From the NCBI GenBank assembly GCA_905178155.1, contig CAJINV010000008.1:1302001-1366000 (forward strand): a DNA stretch of 64,000 nucleotides. Reading direction: 5' to 3'. The notes beneath the pieces were generated by a model, which worked only from the letters and a program-made list of their open reading frames with translations, was not told the origin of the DNA and did not search any database. Shown one piece after another: positions 55,316 through 64,000 of the stretch. Each line of letters begins with the position of its first letter. Within the stretch, counting starts at the first letter, position 1. A program made the position numbers and the translations under genes. Origin of the DNA: Amoebophrya sp. A120 (taxonomy: Eukaryota > Sar > Dinophyceae > Syndiniales > Amoebophryaceae).

Positions 55316-58300
55316 ATGAATGTGTCCAAAGGAAAGTCCGAAGCCTCGAGGCCGGGAAACAAGCGGCCTGTTAGCAATGCGCTTGAGGTATTTGAATGCT
55401 TTCGATTTGTCCAGCAACGAATTCATCAGCTGTGTGCTTATTGCCATTGAGTGGCTGACTGCAGCGGAATGCATGATCTTTTGAAAAAAAAATCTTTACG
55501 TCAGGTTCCAACGTCTGTCCTGTTCCGTCCCACACGAACCGTTGGCGTCGTAACAGACCGGATTCCCTTTTCTCTGCAGAAGCTGGGAAACAACGACTTT
55601 TTGACCGTCGGATCGCACAACTCGTACCAAGTGTATGACTGCGACACGTTGCGGCTCTCCTACCTTTCTCCGGAGTTCAACGAGAAGGTGCGGGCCGTGT
55701 GCACGATTGGCGAGACGACCCTGACCGCTTTCGCAGAGGAGGTGGTGATATGGAAAAAGCAGGTAGAAATCGGGCGGCTTCAGCAGTGCCCAAATGTCCG
55801 TAACATGCTCAACATCGGCGGGCAGTATGTAGCCCTGTGGGCGGCGGCGGACGGCGAAATCACCGGAGGCGTGGATCATGCAAGTCTAAAGATTTACAAT
55901 CTCCAAACGAACGCACTTCACGGACGCATTACCCTCGAATCACCTATGGATCGTGTGACCAGCGTGACGACGGTGCCCACGTATCTGAATAAGATTCTGA
56001 TAGGAACGCAAGAGGGCAAGCTGCTTCTGTACAACGTCAAGACACTGAAACAAGTTTTCGCGTTCCAAAACCACCACTCCGATAAGGTCGTGCCCACTTC
56101 TTCGTCGAAGAAGGCAACAAAAAAAGACCTGTCTAGTGTCGACATGGAACCGACTCCGACCAGTGCAGGAAGTGCGGGCTCGCCATCAACCGAGGTCTTG
56201 TCCTCTGAGGAGCTCATGATCAACAACGACGATGATAAAAATGCGCCCCAGATGAACGATGAGGATGCTGCAGCAAATGCCGGCAGCGGCAGGAAAAATT
56301 CTGCATCGATTGCAGCTGCACAGAGAAGAAATCATGACCCGATCACGTGCATTGCTGCATGTCCGTCCGTGTTGGACATTGTCGCCGTCGCGTTCCAATC
56401 CGGCCGGATCGCCATGTTCCACGCCAAGAAAGATGAAGTGCTGTTTTCGCTTCGCCAGAAGTCGAAGCAGAGCTCTGGCAGTGCCGCCTCAATATCCACA
56501 AACGCAATCCACTCGCTGTCCTTCCGCTCTGATCCGTGTTCGGGTGCGAAGTTTGAACAGCTTGTCACCGGCTGCGAGGCGGGCTTTGTTCTGTGGGACC
56601 TGGAGTCGAAGGAGGCCATGCATTTCGAGCCCGTGGAGGATTTAGTCAAGGTAGAGTTCATCCGGGGCCAGCCCTTTCTGTTGGCGCAATCGGGAAGGAA
56701 CGCCCTGTTCCAGTACGTGTTTGACACCCCGGACGGGTTGCCGCGGCCGTTGCGCCACCGCCAAGGTAATTCGGGGCCTATCCGCGCGCTGCAATACTAC
56801 AAGGACGACGGCCACGAGGTCTTCGTCGCGTGCGAAAATCATGTTGCGAAGGTGTCTCTCATACAGCAGCACCAAAACAAACAGTTCTCGACCAAAGCGT
56901 TGCAGGACCGCCTACCCCCGATTTTCCAACTTTCGTTTTCCCCGACCAGGCACTTCGATTGGCCCGCGGTTGTCACAGTAAAGATGCCTTTTTTTTTCTT
57001 TTTTTGGCATCAAGTTGAAATTTTTATGGCCTTTCGTCTTTGGGAATGGGATCATCTATGAGCCAACCCTCGATTGGAGGTATGTGATGAAACTACTACT
57101 TCGCACAACGCTCTTTTTAATCGCCTTTGCTAAACCCAAACAAGAGCAACAAATTGGAACGTGATCCTCACAGGCTCATCGCGACTGCCGTGTGGCGTAT
57201 CTGTGGAGCGCGCAATTGCAGAGCTTGGTTCCGAAGCGAATTGAACGAAGAGACTCTAACGTCGCCGTCACGGCTTTGGTCGTGTCCACGTGCGGTCATT
57301 ACGTTTTCATTGGATACGCGGACGGAACTTTGCACAGATTTGCTCTCCAATCGCAGCAGCACCGAGGCGAGTTTTGGCAAAACGGGAGTAGAACCGCAGC
57401 GCACAATGGAAGTGTCACATGCGTGGCAGTTACGCGGGAGCTGGAGGTATACGAAGATAATTGACTAGTCACAACCTACAAACTCAAACATGCAAATTTG
57501 ATATATTTTATTCCGTTCGAAAAAGGACGATGAGCACGGAGACGGTCGAAAAATAAATTAATCATGAAATGCGATGATATGCATATGTTGAAACTTAGCT
57601 CCGTCGATTTGCGAAACCGAATGGAAACAAAGGTAATTTCTGGAAGCAACGCGGCCACTGATGGCAAGCTACGTATCTGGAAACCGCGGACGCAGGCTCT
57701 CGTGAGCGAAATTAATCTCCCGACCGCGGAACCGAGCAGTAGACCTGGAGAAGATGCGAAGCGATTGGGCGCCAGTTTCTTCGCTGGGCCACTCGGCAGC
57801 CTTTTGGGTGTGGCATTGACTGATGGATCCGTTGCGGTCGTGGATCTGTTGTCTAAACGGGTGGTCCGACATTTCCAGAACTTTACGAGCAAGGTCCTGG
57901 CGATGAGCTTCCGTAAAGATGCCCGCTGGTTGGCGGTCAGCTGCGCTCCGTCCGCAACAGGTGACGCGGCAACTTTGAAGCGGCGGAAAATGGCAGGGAA
58001 AAATTCCGGGTCTTCGGCGTTCTCTGGTCGTGTATCGTGCCCACAGAACAAGGTTTTGATTTTCGACCTTGCCTCCGCCCGCTGTATCGACGTACTGTAC
58101 TTTAGCAGCCCGGTGCTGACACTCGAATGGTCTTGGAACAATGCCTTTTTGCTGACGACTCACCCAAAAACCGCCCACGTGGGGGCTGTTCACGTGTGGG
58201 CTAACAAGTACTTGTTTGAGCTGGACCAGGCGGCGCCCTTATTGGCCAAGGACGAATTGGAAACGAATGGTGGCACCCAAATGGACCGAAAGCCAGTGAA

Positions 58301-59528
58301 AATGATTGCGAAAAGTACAAGCAAGACCACAGAGGAGCGCGACGACGACTGCATCTCCGCTTGGAGAAGCGGCGACCTTTCGGATGAAGAGGAACTCAAC
58401 AAGTTGTCCACCGACAACAAAACTGGTGTGCGCGCCGACGAGGACGATGCCGACTTAGAGCGCGTGTTTTCTGCATTGAAACGGGAGAGGGAGGAGCGGG
58501 CGAGGTGCGCCGTAACTAGCGCCACGGGTAAGAAGCCCTCTGCAATGGAGGAAGCAGAACAAGCTTCATCATCGGCGTCATTCACAAGCTCATCTGTCTG
58601 TCCGACGAGAAGCAGGCAAGAAATGCAGTTATCCTCTGTACCCGCGACGCATTGGGAGTCGATCTTGCATTGGGAACAGATCAAAGACAGAAACAAGCTG
58701 CAGCAGCCTGAAAAGCCAAAGCAGAGTGCTCCCTTCTTTTTGCCGACCACCTACGAGGGCGCGGAAACTAAATTCATGCAGTTCGCAAACGAAGGCGGTG
58801 AAGAAGATCCATTCGAGACCGCGGAGCGAGAAAAGGAAAAGGAGAGAGCTCTGGCAGGCAACGCAAAGACCGAGGAGACCCTTCCAGGGGTAGAACAAGC
58901 GACAACATCAGCGAGCAAGGCCAATGGCAACAAGCTCTCGAAGACGGATTTCCTGGCCGACGCGGATTTGAGCGGAGTGAAAGACAATTCGAGCTTCTTT
59001 CTTGGTGGAAACGAGCAGAAAGAATCGCTCCCGACGTCATCAGAGAAGGTGAAGGAGCCAATGAGTCGAATTCTTCAGATGAACCAGAATAGCAAGAAGC
59101 AAAGCGGAAAGCAGTTTCAAGAAGTAAGCGAGCTTCAAGATCAGTTTGCCTCGACTCTGCAGAAGCACTTGAGAAGAAGCGAATTCGACGAAGCGCTGAC
59201 CTTTCTTCTTTCGCAGACCCAGTCTGGTGTACATCTGGCATTGAGCGAGCTCGGTGCACTGGCGGGGGGCACGAATGAGGAACTCAAGCAAATGCTGAAA
59301 TTCTTCCGCCACCAATTCGCGAGGAACCAGCACGCCGACTTGCTGCAAACGTACCTGCAGGTATTTCTGCGTAAGCACAGCGCCGATCTACAGGACGATT
59401 GGGAGGCGAGAGAGATGCTGGTGGAGTTGGGAAGCATGCAAAGCCAAAACTGGGGGGAGATCCAAAACCGCTTTCAAAAGTGCATCTCTTTTCTCAGAAT
59501 GCTCACGCAAACACAGACGCAGTGGTAA
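55316..59528 (+). CDS. UTP21: UTP21/WDR36, WD40 protein of the small-subunit processome
   Basis: Exons 55316-55387, 55505-56977, 57174-57446 and 57633-59528, all joined in phase 0, give 1,237 residues. The family is recognised from the tandem WD40 propellers, including PTYLNKILIGTQEGKLLLYN, VVSTCGHYVFIGYADGTLHR, AHNGSVTCVAV and DGKLRIWKPRT. The C-terminal Utp21 domain (about 59060-59510) is helical and reads MSRILQMNQ...LQKHLRRSEFDEALTFL. UTP21/WDR36 is a nucleolar component of the UTP-B subcomplex, which binds pre-rRNA with U3 snoRNP for 18S maturation. The usual length is 900-950 residues. The excess comes from acidic, Ser-rich inserts in exon 2 (about 56090-56320) and exon 4 (about 58290-59040). 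Introns 1-3 are GT-AG, 117, 196 and 186 nt. Confidence 0.93.
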
Positions 59529-60177
59529 GAATGGGTGTTGCAGCGCGCACGCGCCCGTTGCAATTTTCGGAGATCGCAATCTTCGCGATTCTTCGAAATA
59601 CTAGGACTAGCTGCGAAACGGAGTTTTGTGTAGAATTCGAATTGGTTTTTACGACCCGGTTTGCGTACCTATGCTGGCGAAATGTACTTTGTATCAACAA
59701 GCATCAAATGAAAAAAACTAACGCTGCTTGGGAGGACAACTCGCAGCCTCCTACCTCGACGGGAAACCCGTTTTATGTGACAAGTGAATCTTTCTCGACT
59801 GTGTTCCAGTTGTCGGAGTAGAATGATGATGATCAACATGACCAAGACCATCTCCCCCTCCATATGATCTGGTAACTAAAGCCGGGGTGGATTCGCTGTC
59901 GCATGTAGGAACATGACGACTCGTCTTCAAGTCATTGTGAGTCAAGGACTTCCTCTCGTATTTCGCTTGGCGATCGTAGTGGTCTCCTTGTTCTGATTCA
60001 GGTGCAGTGAAGAAAATGTCGCGTTCGCAGTGGTCTTCTCGTCAAGTTGGTGGCCTTCCAGTTTGTGGTCGTGCCATGCGTATAGCATGCTTGCTTTCGT
60101 TGTTGCGGGTTGTGGCAGGTTTAAGAAACCACCTAATAGGTCCTCAAAAATTTATTTTGTCCTCCTCAACACTAGCA
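59529..60177. other. Intergenic region
   Basis: No independent gene. The glucosyltransferase frame is open back to 60007, with an ATG at 60016, but this upstream part has a non-coding-like, T-rich composition. Nothing else recognised. Confidence 0.45.
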
Positions 60178-62469
60178 ATGCAGCGCTCGATTCTTTTACT
60201 TCTTTCCGGGGGAACCGTAGCTGCAGAGATACCGACCGCCGCGCAAGGCCAAGGATCTGCAGCATCGGAGGTTCAAGGTGTAATTGCGCTGGCGTCTCAG
60301 ACGACGACCCCGGAGGAAATCGAAGCAGCGGAAAGCCTACGACGGAAATTCACTTTCGGTGAGCCATCCGACACTGCTGCAGGCGCAGGAAAGATCCGCA
60401 TCTCCGCCATGCACGATTACAAAGCGACCGACTCCTACGGTTTTTCGACCATCCTTCCCTGGCTCTCGCGGTTGGTGCTCGATTTCCCGCACGCTCAGTG
60501 GTTTCTGTTTCATGACCCAAGAAAAGGTAATTTTTGCTCGCTGCGCTCCATGGTGCTTCAGCTTGTGAAGCGAGGAAGCGGGGCACTTTTCCTGCTGGCC
60601 GCGAAACTTATTACCGATTCGGGCACTCTGCGGATCATTCACCACTACGACCAATCCGGTTTGCGGTACCCAGGAAGTTTTGACTTTGCCATTTCGAAAG
60701 GCCTGGCCGAAAGTTTGCTGTCGCAGAAGTTCGGCGACGGGCACCGGAGGACCGATTTTACGATTGACCCGCTTTTTGAACTTGCGAAGGAGATCTACAA
60801 ATTGCAGAACAATAAGCTGTTCTTGAAGGAGATGGAAAACGAGGACTTGGCTATGCCAATCGAAGTAGCAGAATTCAAGCGCGTGTTGCCGGAGCTGCCC
60901 TGCACGAAAGACTTGCCTTCGAATGCCGATGGAGGGAGCGAGCGACCGTGGAAAAACGGCAAATGCGCGGTCGCGGAGTCCGCGCAGGTTGCACCTGCAT
61001 CCTCGGGTGCACGACTTCAGGCAGAATCAAGTGCTGGGGCAGCAGGACGTCTGCAGCAACTCGGACGCCGGGGTGGGGTGTTGTTCGCGCCTCGAGTTGT
61101 GACAGATCTGGCGGACGTCAGCATCGTGCTTGCCGTAAAGACCACCGGAAAGTACTGGAAAAGTCGCATCCTTAACGGGTTCCGCGACTCTTTTTCGTTC
61201 CCGAGTGAGTGGGTGCGACCGCCGAAGAACTTCCGGATTCTGTACTTCCTGGATAACACAACATCGCTAGCCGAAAAAGCGGAAATGGAAGCGAGTCTCT
61301 CCCCTACCTCCACGACAAATAGGAGTCCGAAGAATAAAGCCTCCTTGTCAGGTAGAGCTGCGGAAGAAGGTGAAGGAAACGACGCAGAGGATAACACCTA
61401 CCAGAGTGTTGAGTCTGACGCCGTAGATTTTCTGCGCTCGAGTTTCGTCCAGGAACAAGTCGTCATCCTTCCCGTCAACAACACAAAACTTGGACACTGC
61501 GGAAAAATGGTTGGCCTACTCAAATACGACTATTCGCAGACAACTTCCGCCCCCACACTCGGCGCGGCTGCAAGAGCTGGTAGCATGGATTCGAAAGGTG
61601 AAGAAGAAGGAACGACTAGAAGTCCAGCACCAGATTTCAATGGTGACCTTGTCACGACCGATGAAGAAGAAGATCGACTATCAGTAGAAGTAGGTCGCGC
61701 ACCTTCAGGCTCTGACGAGGTCGATTTCCTTATCGTTTCCGACGACGATACCATGTGGAATGTGCCGGCGTTGTTTAGTGTTTTGAAGCAGTACGATCCG
61801 AGGACCCAGGACCTGTACCTGGGCGAAAAGTACGGCTATGGGGTGAGTCGCAACCGCTGGACGCGGAGGAAAGGCACATCATCTTCGGAAGATGACTACA
61901 TAGATGCAGCTCAACAGTCTGGCTACGACTACATTACGACCGGAGGCGGCATGGTTCTAACGGGCAAGACGTTGCGGAAATTCCAGCACTGCAAGAGATG
62001 TACTTGCTACAAAGAAGATACGCCCGACGACATGGCCCTGGGCATGTGGTTTATGCCCCGCCGCGAAGCTGACGAAGATGAAGCATTGGTAGATATAAAG
62101 CGAGTGGACGAGGACGCGGGCGACTTTCGTCCAAACGTGCCCGCGACCCACAACGCAGGCTTTCATCAGCGCGGACCTCGGGACTATCCGCCGGAGTACC
62201 TTGCCCGGTCCAGCCCGCAGATTAGCTTCCACAAAGTCTTCCAACAGCATTCCATTACCAACCCGAGGAGGGAGGTTCTATGGGAACATCTTGTCAGCCC
62301 AGACCTGAAGTCCGTACTCTTTTCCCGGTGGAGCCGCCTGTTGAACGAAAACGATGCCTCCGCGATACAAGAATTTGAAGCTGAGTTGGCACAAACAGCG
62401 GTTGGAAAAGAAGCACTCATGCACAAAGATGAGATGAGGGATGGATCATGCCTCCAGCAGGAGTTATAA
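60178..62469 (+). CDS. Beta-1,3-glucosyltransferase of B3GLCT type (GT31)
   Basis: The ATG at 60178 gives a clean signal peptide (MQRSILLLLSGGTVAAEI); an in-frame ATG at 60016 is the alternative. The product is 763 residues. The Fringe-like GT31 catalytic part shows LRIIHHYD, FTIDPLFELA, GHCGKMVGLL, the metal-binding DxD in IVSDDDTMW (61741-61749), YLGEKYGYG, YITTGGGMVLT, CTCYKEDTPDDMALGMW and FHQRGPRDYPPEYL followed by ISFHK. These match the order in B3GLCT, which adds glucose to O-fucose on thrombospondin type 1 repeats in the ER. The C terminus QQEL resembles the REEL/KDEL retrieval signal of that family. Two Ser/Glu-rich inserts (about 60930-61070, 61290-61410) lengthen it beyond the usual roughly 500 residues. 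TSR-bearing adhesins are typical partners in alveolate parasites. Confidence 0.9.
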   Translation: MQRSILLLLSGGTVAAEIPTAAQGQGSAASEVQGVIALASQTTTPEEIEAAESLRRKFTFGEPSDTAAGAGKIRISAMHDYKATDSYGFSTILPWLSRLVLDFPHAQWFLFHDPRKGNFCSLRSMVLQLVKRGSGALFLLAAKLITDSGTLRIIHHYDQSGLRYPGSFDFAISKGLAESLLSQKFGDGHRRTDFTIDPLFELAKEIYKLQNNKLFLKEMENEDLAMPIEVAEFKRVLPELPCTKDLPSNADGGSERPWKNGKCAVAESAQVAPASSGARLQAESSAGAAGRLQQLGRRGGVLFAPRVVTDLADVSIVLAVKTTGKYWKSRILNGFRDSFSFPSEWVRPPKNFRILYFLDNTTSLAEKAEMEASLSPTSTTNRSPKNKASLSGRAAEEGEGNDAEDNTYQSVESDAVDFLRSSFVQEQVVILPVNNTKLGHCGKMVGLLKYDYSQTTSAPTLGAAARAGSMDSKGEEEGTTRSPAPDFNGDLVTTDEEEDRLSVEVGRAPSGSDEVDFLIVSDDDTMWNVPALFSVLKQYDPRTQDLYLGEKYGYGVSRNRWTRRKGTSSSEDDYIDAAQQSGYDYITTGGGMVLTGKTLRKFQHCKRCTCYKEDTPDDMALGMWFMPRREADEDEALVDIKRVDEDAGDFRPNVPATHNAGFHQRGPRDYPPEYLARSSPQISFHKVFQQHSITNPRREVLWEHLVSPDLKSVLFSRWSRLLNENDASAIQEFEAELAQTAVGKEALMHKDEMRDGSCLQQEL

Positions 62470-63245
62470 GCGTCTGAAGCCTCGCACATATGTAGGAGTA
62501 GATGCGCATACTTGTACGTAGAAATAAGGTGTGTAGTAGTAAGCAGGAGGACCACGACCAAACCAGAAACACCCTGAACTTGTCCCGGCGTGGTGTTCAG
62601 GGCCACGTACCACGAAGAACAATCACGCGCAGGCCCGCTGAGCGACAGAAGCTGCCCTGCTAGAAATCACTTTTTCTTTGCTCCTGCATTGTTCAACCCG
62701 TTTTGCTGTTTTCGTTATACAACTCTTTGCTACTTTTGGGTTTCGTTTTTTTTTTTCAAATCTTGACAAAAAAGAACAAGAAGTCAGTGGCAACAGAGCA
62801 ACGCAATATCAAAGTACTGTTGAGCCGAAGGTCGTGAGCGGAACGACATACCACGACGAGCGAGTAAGGCAAAGTCAAAAGGTTTTGTAAACGAAAGCCA
62901 TTCCGGAACAACACGAATAAAATGTAAAAACGTATAATTAATAAACTTGTGACCAGGTCTCTCCTGTTTGCCCAAACACGGTACTAACAGTGACTTCTCG
63001 TTGTATCATCTGTAAGTCTTGTGTCTGTGGAGGGACACGACCACGCGAAAGAACTGCTTGATCGTCACAGTCACAAACGAAAGTAGTTGTCCTCGGCACC
63101 ACAAACAAATAAACCCAAGAAGGTATTTGCGTGCATATAACTCAACAGGAGTACAACAAACTCCATGAAGACGAAGTGTCACACAGGCACAGAAAAATCA
63201 GGCCCTGGGAGAGAACTAGCACGTCGAGACGGAGGCGGAGCCAAG
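62470..63245. other. Intergenic region, no gene seen
   Basis: T-rich and A+T-rich spacer with short chance frames. It should carry the promoter of the carboxypeptidase gene. Confidence 0.45.
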
Positions 63246-63974
63246 ATGTCCAGAAAACGAAACATGTCCCACCGTGTCGCAACGGCGAGCGGGCTCATTG
63301 CGTTTCTAGGTGCCGAGGTTGGACACGCTCAGCTGATAGTGGACTACCAGAATCTCGCGGAGCAGAATGTGACCCGGTACGGCGAGACCCTCGCAAAGTC
63401 CGGCACGGATCTGTTCAAAGCCTCCTCATCCTCCTCGAAGCCCGCCGTTGTCCACGAAACAATTCTCAAAAGTGGCATCAAAGAATGTGATCCGACGGTG
63501 ACGCAGCACAGCGGGTATATTGCACTTGCTTCAACATCTAGATGTTGAAGGTGATCTTTTCACTTCATGGTGCTACATAAAACTAAAGCATAAACATTCA
63601 CGCCCGCTCGAAGGGCATGGGGAGAAACGAACTCAGTGCGACGTTTGATAGAAGCTGAAGCAAGCGCACCGATGATTTCAATACCCGCGAAAACTTCCTT
63701 TGTAGGTACATTGCGTTTCCGGGACACCAAGGAACCCAGAAGTCGTATTTCTTTTGGATGTTCGAGGCGAAGAAGGTTGATCCGAAGACAGCTCCGCTGG
63801 TGCTGTGGCTGACCGGCGGCCCCGGCTGCTCCAGTATCATGGCATTGCTTTCGGAGAACGGGCCGTGCGGCGTGGATTCGGACGGAAAAACGCTGAAGCC
63901 GAATCCCTACAGCTGGAACACCAATGCCAACGTCATCTGGGTCGATCAGCCAGCGGGAACGGGATTTTCCGAAG
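63246..63974 (+). CDS. Serine carboxypeptidase (peptidase family S10), 5' part, continues past window
   Basis: Exon 1 (63246-63514) starts MSRKRNMSHRVATASG and has a hydrophobic signal peptide ending near GHAQ. Exon 2 (63706-63974) is joined in phase 2 (GTATAT...TTGTAG) and ends at a GTACTT donor at 63975. The sequence SGYIAFPGHQGTQKSYFFWM, then LVLWLTGGPGCSS, ENGPCGV, NPYSWNTNANVIWVDQPAGTGFS is the standard N-terminal part of S10 carboxypeptidases (GGPGCSS forms the substrate-binding and oxyanion region). The catalytic GESYAG serine, Asp and His lie downstream, outside the window. S10 enzymes act in lysosome-like or secretory compartments and trim C-terminal residues. In-frame upstream ATGs at 63165 are less likely starts. 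Confidence 0.9.
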
Positions 63975-64000
63975 GTACTTGGTATGTTGAGTCCCACTGT

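Noticed and set aside
60016-60177. Upstream in-frame ATG extension of the glucosyltransferase
   Set aside because: Composition is spacer-like, and the ATG at 60178 gives a typical signal peptide; kept only as an alternative.
63560-63997. 145-codon reverse frame
   Set aside because: Antisense shadow of the serine carboxypeptidase exon, which has clear family motifs.

Overview
The window is nuclear DNA of a protist, most probably an alveolate of the dinoflagellate lineage. A parasitic syndinean such as Amoebophrya is my best guess, as inference only. Coding regions are interrupted by short introns, and every gene I can support lies on the + strand. Proteins are rich in Ser, Ala and Arg low-complexity tracts. 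Two introns are transposon-like 'introners' with terminal inverted repeats (TIRs) and 5-bp target duplications, and neither can be spliced as GT-AG. No bacterial operon, tRNA, rRNA or CRISPR array was seen.

Layout, left to right: (1) 2-1390, the 3' part of a tandem-duplicated aquaporin. (2) 3451-7341, exons of an exported protein of unknown function. (3) About 8790-12484, a repeat island with a 22-bp GC-rich minisatellite, a 770-bp assembly gap, two more short tandem arrays and a roughly 1-kb segment bounded by 42-bp direct repeats. (4) 12670-24152, exons of one very large or several adjacent unknown helical/membrane proteins, with hairpins in the introns. (5) 24664-24914, a family-A introner copy. 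(6) 25003-26829 and 29574-31547, two low-complexity proteins, the second with one membrane anchor. (7) 32999-33996, a centrin-like EF-hand protein, followed by two abutting long palindromes. (8) 35241-37767, a four-exon protein with a lipidation-type N terminus. (9) 39155-45635, a four-exon protein whose first intron is 3.4 kb of satellite DNA and whose other two introns are introners. (10) 46503-47237, an RJL-type small GTPase. (11) 48109-51825, a large unknown acidic protein. (12) 52884-55190, a 2.3-kb non-coding TIR element. (13) 55316-59528, the ribosome-biogenesis WD40 protein UTP21/WDR36. (14) 60178-62469, a B3GLCT-type beta-1,3-glucosyltransferase. (15) 63246 to past the right edge, a serine carboxypeptidase.

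The genes do not form one pathway; they look like an ordinary co-oriented housekeeping and lineage-specific neighbourhood. The most interesting signal is the intron biology. DNA-transposon-like elements sit exactly between codons, and their precise removal with one copy of the target duplication restores the reading frame. Large repeat arrays also lie inside or between genes. Exon limits were read by eye from frame, phase and splice-site sequence. They are firm for the genes at 32999, 35241, 39155, 55316 and 63246, and approximate for 2-1390, 3451-7341 and 12670-24152.
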